From contig URUK01000056.1 of NCBI GenBank assembly GCA_900551055.1, forward strand, positions 1 to 11,813: 11,813 bases of DNA, written 5' to 3'. The stretch is from an uncultured Prevotella sp. (GTDB lineage Bacteria; Bacteroidota; Bacteroidia; Bacteroidales; Bacteroidaceae). Made by a program: the position numbers and the translations under genes. Positions 7,400 through 11,813 of this stretch are shown one piece after another. The notes under the pieces are model-generated. The model saw only the letters and a list, made by a program, of their open reading frames with translations. It made no database searches and had not been told where the DNA came from. Every line of letters starts with the position of its first letter. Positions within the stretch are counted from its first letter, which is position 1.

Positions 7400-8143
7400 A
7401 TGAAGACAATGAAATTCTTGGCCGGACTTGCTGTGGCATTTGTGGCTTTATTCTCTTTCGGCTCGTGCAACGATGACGACACCTATTACTGGTACTATCC
7501 GCCTATGCCGAATGCTTTGGTTACCGTTAAGCCTATCGAGGGGGCTGGTTTTTACATGCAGCTTGACGATAGTACAACTCTTTACCCTGTGAACATGGCC
7601 GCTTCGCCTTTTGGTGAAAAAGAGGTGCGTGCCCTTGTGTGTTACCGTGAGGTGAATCCGGTCAACGATTATTATGACAAGTCTGTAGAGGTTGACTGGA
7701 TTGACAGCATTCTAACGAAAAAGGCAGTGCCTTATCCTGCTGACGGTGATGTGTCAGAATATGGCGACGACCCTATCGAGATTGTGCGCGACTGGGTCAA
7801 CATTGCAGAGGACGGCTATCTTACCCTGCGTTTCCGTACGCGTTGGGGTGATACGAATGTGGCACATTATGTCAACCTGCTTACCGGGGTAAATCCTGAC
7901 GACCCGTACGAAGTGGAGTTTAAGCATAATGCTTACGGCGACGTAAACGGTGTTGAGGGTGATGCTTTGGTGGCATTCCGCCTGTCAGACTTGCCCGATA
8001 CTGAGGGCAAGACTGTTAAACTGACGTTGAAATACAAGTCGTACAGCGGCGAGAAGTCTGTGCAGTTCGACTATTGCAGCCGCAAGTCTACAACCGTTGG
8101 CGGTCAGATAAGTAGGGCTGGCTATTCTTCAATGTTGAAATAA
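7400..8143 (+). CDS. NigD-like outer-membrane lipoprotein
   Basis: This 247-residue protein belongs to the NigD-like family of Bacteroidales lipoproteins. Its signal peptide is at 1-22 with lipobox FGSC and lipidated Cys23. The residues right after the Cys are NDDD, acidic as in the Bacteroidota signal that sends lipoproteins to the cell surface. The family core DWVNIAEDGYLTLRFRTRWG follows at about 131-150, then a beta-rich C-terminal domain ending near FDYCSRKS. ATG 7409 (Met4) is an equally possible start. No exact TAnnTTTG box precedes it, so it may depend on an alternative sigma factor. It lies 121 bp upstream of an ECF sigma gene and a dual-membrane anti-sigma gene. As I recall, a NigD-like lipoprotein is also linked to the founding Dma locus of B. 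thetaiotaomicron, so a role in envelope state or vesicle formation is a reasonable inference, not something the sequence proves. Confidence 0.85.
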   Translation: MKTMKFLAGLAVAFVALFSFGSCNDDDTYYWYYPPMPNALVTVKPIEGAGFYMQLDDSTTLYPVNMAASPFGEKEVRALVCYREVNPVNDYYDKSVEVDWIDSILTKKAVPYPADGDVSEYGDDPIEIVRDWVNIAEDGYLTLRFRTRWGDTNVAHYVNLLTGVNPDDPYEVEFKHNAYGDVNGVEGDALVAFRLSDLPDTEGKTVKLTLKYKSYSGEKSVQFDYCSRKSTTVGGQISRAGYSSMLK

Positions 8144-8194
8144 TGATATATGCAAGGGCTTAAGTTCATGGATTAAGCGGTCGCGCCTGCTCGT

Positions 8195-8233
8195 CGGCAA
8201 TGCTGTTTGCCGCGTCCGGGCGCCGGCGCTTTT
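8195..8233 (+). promoter_or_regulatory. GC-rich hairpins between the NigD-like and sigma genes
   Basis: CGGCAA (8195-8200) pairs with TTGCCG (8207-8212) over a 6-nt loop. The palindrome GCGCCGGCGC (8220-8229) follows and runs into TTTT (8230-8233). This could be an attenuator or weak terminator that lowers sigma expression relative to the lipoprotein, or an operator. No standard promoter is seen in the gap. Confidence 0.35.
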
Positions 8234-8264
8234 CCATTCGGCTTTTAATCCTTTGTTTGAAAAG

Positions 8265-8984
8265 ATGACAGATAACGGCGTTCACAATGAAAGCGACCTC
8301 GTGTCACTTGTGGCACGGATGGACGGCAGGGCCATAAAATCGCTTTATGACAGGTATGTGGAATACCTGACGGCTGTTTGCGCCCGTTATATTGCCGATG
8401 ACAATGACCGCAAGGACGTATTGCAAGAGTGTTTTATACGGATTTTCACATCGTTGGGCAAGTTTGAGTTCCGTGGTGAAGGTTCTTTGAAAGCATGGAT
8501 GGCAAGGATTGTAGTCAATGAGTCATTACGCTTCTTGAAAAAGAATTCCAACCACGGTTTTATTGAATATGGCGACCGCCTGCCAGACATGGCCGACGAG
8601 CCTGAGCCGGAAGGCATCCCTGACGATGTGCTCAACGATATGATTTTGTCGTTGCCGCCGGGCTATCGCATGGTGTTCAACCTTTATGTGTTTGAACGTA
8701 AAAGCCATAAGGAGATTGCCACCATGCTTGGCATAGGTGAAAGCTCGTCAGCTTCGCAGTTCTCACGCGCCAAAGCGCTGCTCGCAAGAAAGATAAGGGA
8801 ATACCGCGACAAACAAGACGGGGGACGGCTTGCTGGTTCTCATATTGGCGCTTCACGTCCGGGCGACATGTCTTCCGATGATGCGCAGCGGCTTGGCGGG
8901 GGACGGCATGGCAGCCCGGGTTTCAAATCTTTCAGTAAGGCTGTTGTTTTTGCCTTTTTGTGTTTTTTATGGTTGACGGTCTGA
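8265..8984 (+). CDS. ECF-type RNA polymerase sigma factor with hydrophobic C-terminal tail
   Basis: This 239-residue protein is a sigma-70 family ECF regulator. Region 2 covers about 12-93, with DRKDVLQECFIRIFTSLGKF (48-67) and the following GSLKAWMARIVVNESLRFLKK. Region 4 covers about 121-178 and contains LPPGYRMVFNLYVFE and the helix-turn-helix SHKEIATMLGIGESSSASQF. ATG 8265 is preferred to a TTG at 8253. The core ends near residue 182, the normal ECF length. A further 55 residues follow: a Gly/Ser/Asp-rich linker, then a C-terminal hydrophobic stretch AVVFAFLCFLWLTV (226-239). The downstream gene starts 12 nt later and encodes the presumed anti-sigma, so the two are cotranscribed. By architecture it corresponds to Das-type (ECF21) sigma factors; the exact ECF group is inferred. 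Confidence 0.9.
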   Translation: MTDNGVHNESDLVSLVARMDGRAIKSLYDRYVEYLTAVCARYIADDNDRKDVLQECFIRIFTSLGKFEFRGEGSLKAWMARIVVNESLRFLKKNSNHGFIEYGDRLPDMADEPEPEGIPDDVLNDMILSLPPGYRMVFNLYVFERKSHKEIATMLGIGESSSASQFSRAKALLARKIREYRDKQDGGRLAGSHIGASRPGDMSSDDAQRLGGGRHGSPGFKSFSKAVVFAFLCFLWLTV

Positions 8985-8996
8985 AAAAATCTGCGT

Positions 8997-10283
8997 ATGA
9001 TGGAACAACAATGGATAGAACATTTGAGGAAACGTTTTGCCGACCGTAAGGTTACGCCGCCTGACGGGCTGTGGGAATGTGTCCGCGACGCTGTGAACGC
9101 CGCTCCGGCTGACGGCGGTGCAGCCCCCAAGCGCCGTCGTCGTGCCGCCATAGTGCCTATCTGGTACCGTCGCGTTGTGGCCGGAGTTGCCGCTGTGGCT
9201 GCTGTAGCGGTGATGGTATGGATCTTTGCAGGCCGTGATTCCATATCTTACGATGTTGTAGCAGGTGTCGCTCCTGATGGCGTTTTGCATGGAACTGAAC
9301 TTGCCGGCGGCGTGCCTGGCAGTGTTGCAGACGGCGATTTGCCTTCCGTGTCGCATCCGGTAAGGCGTCCGGATGTTTATAGTGACAGCCGTGATGCGAG
9401 TCCGGTAGAGACCGCAAAACCGTCAACCGACAGCGTTGTTGTTGATGAAAGCGTTGTGGTAGAAGGTGAAAATACTGTCGCCGATGCCCGTAAGTCCGGA
9501 GGGGAGAGTGTTGTTGTAAGACGTAACCATCCTGACGGCGGTTCGCATGGCGACGGCAGTGCGCAGTATATGGCTTCGGCTGGCAGCGTGCGTCCGCATG
9601 TCGGTGGAATGTCTGTGTCTGTTTATGGTTCGGGGCTTACAGCTGTAGGAGCTTCTTCAGGAAACAGCGGAGCATCCATACGTCCGTACACTGCGATGTC
9701 TGATCCCGTGTTGGGCAAGGAAAACATGTTGTTGTATTCAGCTTACGGAAGCGCCGAGGCGGCGGAGGTTAAAGTAAAGCACCGCCAGCCTGTGAAGGTG
9801 GGAGCGTCGGTAAGGTTTGATTTGCCAGGGCGTTTCGGCGTTGAGACAGGTGTAAATTATTCTTATCATTCGTCAGATATAACATCGGGCGACGATAATG
9901 GAGGCTATGCTACGGAGCAGAAGTTGCATTATATCGGCGTTCCTGTGGCCGTAAACTATGATATATGGCATACAGACTTTCTTGAAGTTTACGCTTCGGC
10001 TGGAGGTTCTGTCGAGTTTTGTGTTTCAGGAAAGTCGCATACTGAATATGTATCAAGCAGTAACGTGGTGAATACGGTAGATGCCGATGTGCGTGACGAG
10101 CGTCCGCAATGGTCGGTAGGGGCATCTGCCGGAGTGCAGTATAATTTCAGCGACCTTGTAGGCGTATATGTTGAGCCGGGTGTAAGCTACTATTTCGACA
10201 ATGGCAGCGACGTCAGCACGATATACAAGGACAAGCCGTTCAACTTCAACCTGAACGTAGGTCTTCGCTTTACAATCAGATAA
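8997..10283 (+). CDS. Dual membrane-spanning anti-sigma factor (Dma-like), outer-membrane beta-barrel protein
   Basis: This 428-residue protein has four parts. Residues 1-35 (WIEHLRKRFADRKVTPPDGLWECV) match the short cytoplasmic anti-sigma segment seen in Bacteroidota, with the PxGLWE signature. Residues 46-49 are RRRR, and about 57-78 form one transmembrane helix. Residues 80-262 form a low-complexity Ser/Gly/Val/Asp linker. Residues 263-428 look like a small outer-membrane beta-barrel of about eight strands (for example FGVETGVNYSYHSS, HYIGVPVAVNYDIW, VYVEPGVSYYF, and LNVGLRFTIR at the end). One chain thus could reach from cytoplasm to outer membrane. This is the layout of the Dma family, which holds its partner ECF sigma inactive and controls vesicle production in B. 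thetaiotaomicron. There is no N-terminal signal peptide; the internal helix must direct export. The ATG at 9000 is an alternative start. The assignment rests on architecture and context, not on a search. Confidence 0.85.
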   Translation: MMEQQWIEHLRKRFADRKVTPPDGLWECVRDAVNAAPADGGAAPKRRRRAAIVPIWYRRVVAGVAAVAAVAVMVWIFAGRDSISYDVVAGVAPDGVLHGTELAGGVPGSVADGDLPSVSHPVRRPDVYSDSRDASPVETAKPSTDSVVVDESVVVEGENTVADARKSGGESVVVRRNHPDGGSHGDGSAQYMASAGSVRPHVGGMSVSVYGSGLTAVGASSGNSGASIRPYTAMSDPVLGKENMLLYSAYGSAEAAEVKVKHRQPVKVGASVRFDLPGRFGVETGVNYSYHSSDITSGDDNGGYATEQKLHYIGVPVAVNYDIWHTDFLEVYASAGGSVEFCVSGKSHTEYVSSSNVVNTVDADVRDERPQWSVGASAGVQYNFSDLVGVYVEPGVSYYFDNGSDVSTIYKDKPFNFNLNVGLRFTIR

Positions 10284-10297
10284 AACGGTTAAGCCTG

Positions 10298-10567
10298 ATG
10301 TTCACTGTCATTTTGATAATGCTGTGCGGCGTTGTCGTAGGCCGCCTGTCGCAGGGGCGTGGCCGCTCATTCGTGCCGCGTGTCATAACGATTCTCATTT
10401 GGATTTTGCTTTTCCTGCTCGGCGTCGAGGTGGGTGTCAATCCCCGTGTGGTAGGCTCGCTCGGCAGCCTTGGCGTGGAGGCGGCGGTGATTGCGGTATT
10501 TGCCGTGCTGGGGTGTGGAGTGCTTTGCCGGCTGTTGTTCAAGGGCGAAAGAACCGGAGATGGATGA
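10298..10567 (+). CDS. lysO: LysO-type transporter, N-terminal half (DUF340)
   Basis: This 89-residue membrane protein has about three hydrophobic segments (FTVILIMLCGVVVG, ITILIWILLFLLGVEVG, VIAVFAVLGCGVLCRLLF). The pattern, including LLGVEVGVNPRVV, resembles the N-terminal third of LysO (E. coli YbjE), the lysine exporter. With the next gene the total is 290 residues, close to the 299 of the single-chain E. coli protein. It starts 14 nt after the Dma-like gene, so it may be read from the same transcript. It ends in three stop codons in a row, TGA TGA TAG (10565-10573). Confidence 0.75.
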   Translation: MFTVILIMLCGVVVGRLSQGRGRSFVPRVITILIWILLFLLGVEVGVNPRVVGSLGSLGVEAAVIAVFAVLGCGVLCRLLFKGERTGDG

Positions 10568-10660
10568 TGATAGGTTCATATGTGTAACTTCTCTTTCTTT
10601 TGCTTCTGCGCGAATGTTCGATAAATAAATTTTTAATTTTCTTCTTTTTATTTTTAATTC

Positions 10661-11266
10661 TTGAAGTCAGGTCTTGTAATAGTTTCGTTTTTTGTCGTCG
10701 GCACAGTTGTCGGTGTCTGCGGCCTTTTTCCCGAGTGGCTTGATTCTGTTTCTGATGTCAGTTTCTATGCCCTGTGCGCACTGATGTTTTTTGTCGGGGT
10801 GAGTGTGGGCGGAGATACTTCAGTGCTGCGCAGCATCCGTTCGGTCAGTCCGCGTCTGCTTCTTTTGCCCCTTGTTACTGTGGCCGGAACGCTTGGCGGA
10901 GTGGCCGTAGCCAGCCTGCTGTTCCCAGACCGTAGCCTTGCTGACTGTCTTGCCGTAGGCTCCGGTTTCGGCTATTATTCTCTTTCGGGCATTTTCATTA
11001 CAGAGTATCGCGGTCCGGAACTTGGCACAGTTGCCCTGCTTGCCAATATCTCGCGCGAGCTGTTGACGCTGCTCTGTGCGCCGCTTCTCGTCCGTTGGTT
11101 TGGCAGGCTTGCTCCGATTTCGGCAGGAGGGGCTACGACTATGGATACTACGCTGCCCGTCATCACGCGTGTGTCGGGCAATGCCTATGTCGTTGTGTCG
11201 GTTTTCCACGGTTTTGTCGTAGATTTCAGCGTACCGTTTCTTGTCACTTTCTTTTGCAGCCTGTAA
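10661..11266 (+). CDS. lysO: LysO-type lysine exporter, C-terminal half
   Basis: This 201-residue polytopic membrane protein is the larger part of a split LysO exporter, which moves lysine (and toxic analogues) out of the cell. Recognisable blocks are LMFFVGVSVGGD (41-52), SGFGYYSLSG (near 100), LLANISRELLTLLCAPLLV (near 120-140) and SAGGATTMDTTLPVI (near 155-168), all of which belong to LysO. It must start with TTG at 10661: an in-frame TAA lies just before at 10655-10657 and the next in-frame Met is residue 42, after the first conserved helix. It follows the N-terminal half after a 93-bp A/T-rich gap and is in the same frame, with several stop codons between. The two products would have to assemble in the membrane. 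Confidence 0.85.
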   Translation: MKSGLVIVSFFVVGTVVGVCGLFPEWLDSVSDVSFYALCALMFFVGVSVGGDTSVLRSIRSVSPRLLLLPLVTVAGTLGGVAVASLLFPDRSLADCLAVGSGFGYYSLSGIFITEYRGPELGTVALLANISRELLTLLCAPLLVRWFGRLAPISAGGATTMDTTLPVITRVSGNAYVVVSVFHGFVVDFSVPFLVTFFCSL

Positions 11267-11284
11267 CTTGTTGATTTTCAACTG

Positions 11285-11394
11285 CATGCACATTGCGTTG
11301 CAATAAGCCGTATTTTGCAGAGCGAAAGGTGGCTTTTTGCAGCCTCATTTGCTGTCTTTTGCGTTCTTGTTCGCCGTCTTTTGCATCGTTGTTG
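11285..11394. repeat. 22-bp-period degenerate repeat, 4 to 5 units
   Basis: A 13-bp core recurs exactly every 22 bp: GCCGTATTTTGCA at 11307, GTGGCTTTTTGCA at 11329, GCTGTCTTTTGCG at 11351 and GCCGTCTTTTGCA at 11373. A weaker unit (CATTGCG at 11291-11297) precedes these in phase. The 9-nt spacers differ (gagcgaaag, gcctcattt, ttcttgttc). Cores with G/C-rich starts and TTTTGC ends resemble an intergenic repeat I remember from Prevotella genomes. The 22-bp period is two turns of DNA, so a protein could bind all cores on one face. The role is unknown. Confidence 0.8.
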
Positions 11395-11431
11395 CCAGCA
11401 CCGTGTTTCTTATACCTTATTAATATTATAT

Positions 11432-11457
11432 AAAGGCGTTAAAAGAAAGCCTTTTTT
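11432..11457 (+). terminator. Possible weak terminator
   Basis: AAAGGC (11432-11437) pairs with GCCTTT (11449-11454) over an 11-nt A-rich loop, and the T-run continues to 11457. It could end read-through from lysO before the rRNA promoters. The stem is short, so this is tentative. Confidence 0.4.
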
Positions 11458-11635
11458 GAAATGGAGGAAATGTCAGCTTGTATGCAGTTGAAACGTTATT
11501 GTGGCGGTGACGGCAACTGAAAGCGTCAACAATTCGACTTTATTTATGTGAGAAAGATGCCTGGATATATGTGAATTTAAAGTGCGGCATAGCCGTTGTT
11601 TTTGTATGTCGTCAACCTGTTCAATGTGAATAACG

Positions 11636-11666
11636 GTTGACATAAGTCAAAAATATAATAATTTTG
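11636..11666 (+). promoter_or_regulatory. Upstream promoter P1 of the probable rRNA operon
   Basis: GTTG (11636-11639), 19 nt, then TAATTTTG (11659-11666) fits the Bacteroidota consensus with one mismatch in the -33 box. The -33 box lies inside the inverted repeat GTCAACC/GGTTGAC, which may be a regulator site. Confidence 0.45.
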
Positions 11667-11696
11667 CATTGTTTTTGAAAAATTCTTGCTAAAACA

Positions 11697-11728
11697 TTTG
11701 CAGCATTGAAACAAATGCCTTACCTTTG
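11697..11728 (+). promoter_or_regulatory. Downstream promoter P2 of the probable rRNA operon
   Basis: TTTG (11697-11700), 20 nt, then TACCTTTG (11721-11728) matches the Bacteroidota consensus TTTG, about 20 nt, TAnnTTTG in full. The region upstream is rich in A and T. Transcription would begin near 11734. Confidence 0.7.
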
Positions 11729-11760
11729 CATTCGCTTTCGCCTCAGAAAGGCAAGCAAAA

Positions 11761-11771
11761 GTTCTTTGACA
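11761..11771 (+). promoter_or_regulatory. boxA-like antitermination site in a probable 16S rRNA leader
   Basis: GTTCTTTGACA resembles the rRNA boxA of E. coli (TGCTCTTTAACA) and the GTTCTTTGACA motif common just before 16S rRNA genes in Bacteroidota. It lies about 27 nt after the predicted P2 start. It suggests that a 16S gene follows beyond the window. Confidence 0.6.
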
Positions 11772-11813
11772 GACTGGCACAGGTGAGGGACGGCGCGCCG
11801 CGCGTTCCCCTCG

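Larger units (their letters stand above)
11267..11813. other. 547-bp non-coding region: repeat array, then probable rRNA-operon promoter and leader
   Basis: No protein gene of credible length is seen. In order it holds a 22-bp-period repeat (11285-11394), a possible terminator (11432-11457), a stretch without recognised signals (11458-11610), a 7-bp inverted repeat GTCAACC/GGTTGAC (11611-11617 and 11635-11641), two promoters (11636-11666 and 11697-11728), a boxA-like site (11761-11771) and the start of a GC-rich hairpin (from about 11785). Confidence 0.7.

Noticed and set aside
10298..11266. lysO as a pseudogene broken by a frameshift
   Set aside because: Both parts are intact with conserved motifs and in the same frame, and separate LysO halves are known in the family. 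A functional split pair is more likely.
11285..11394. CRISPR array in the 22-bp-period region
   Set aside because: The repeated core is only 13 bp and imperfect, and the gaps are 9 nt, far below CRISPR repeat and spacer sizes.
11461..11520. 19-codon open frame (MEEMSACMQLKRYCGGDGN)
   Set aside because: It has no promoter or ribosome binding site and its length is within chance expectation for this region.
11637..11659. E. coli-like promoter TTGACA with TATAAT
   Set aside because: The spacer is only 11 nt, too short for sigma-70, and Bacteroidota use a different consensus. The overlapping TAnnTTTG boxes explain the site better.

Overview
The window comes from the chromosome of a Bacteroidales bacterium, probably Prevotellaceae-like. 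Four things point there: promoters of the Bacteroidota type (TTTG, about 20 nt, TAnnTTTG) with no Shine-Dalgarno sequences; the families DUF4831, NigD and the dual-membrane anti-sigma (Dma) type; the hpt-adk-obgE-pgeF gene order; and a short-period intergenic repeat of a kind I remember from Prevotella genomes. The lineage below order level is inference.

Layout. Positions 1-120 are a 15-bp tandem repeat. From 129 to 4552 five genes lie on the minus strand. In order of transcription they are hpt (purine salvage), adk (adenylate kinase), obgE (ribosome-associated GTPase), pgeF (laccase-domain peptidoglycan editing factor) and a secreted GH53 endo-beta-1,4-galactanase. A 24-bp perfect inverted repeat built of heptamers separates adk from obgE, and a 13-bp hairpin separates obgE from pgeF. 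At 4553-4639 a divergent promoter region switches the coding strand. The plus strand then carries a fused NAD(P)HX epimerase/dehydratase (nnrE-nnrD), a secreted DUF4831 protein and a strong hairpin terminator.

The most interesting block is 7400-10283. It holds a NigD-like surface-type lipoprotein, an ECF sigma factor with an unusual hydrophobic C-terminal tail, and a protein that joins a cytoplasmic anti-sigma-like N-terminus, one inner-membrane helix, a linker of about 180 residues and an outer-membrane beta-barrel. This is the architecture of the dual membrane-spanning anti-sigma factors (Dma) described in Bacteroides thetaiotaomicron, where they control outer-membrane vesicle formation through their partner sigma factor. 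The locus is most likely a Dma/Das-type envelope-sensing module with its NigD partner, so it is a homologue of a recently described system and not an unknown one.

Immediately downstream are two genes that together make a split LysO-type lysine exporter; the second starts with TTG. The last 547 bases hold no protein gene. They contain a 22-bp-period degenerate repeat, a possible terminator, two tandem promoters and a boxA-like sequence. They look like the promoter and leader of an rRNA operon whose 16S gene would begin just past the window's end.
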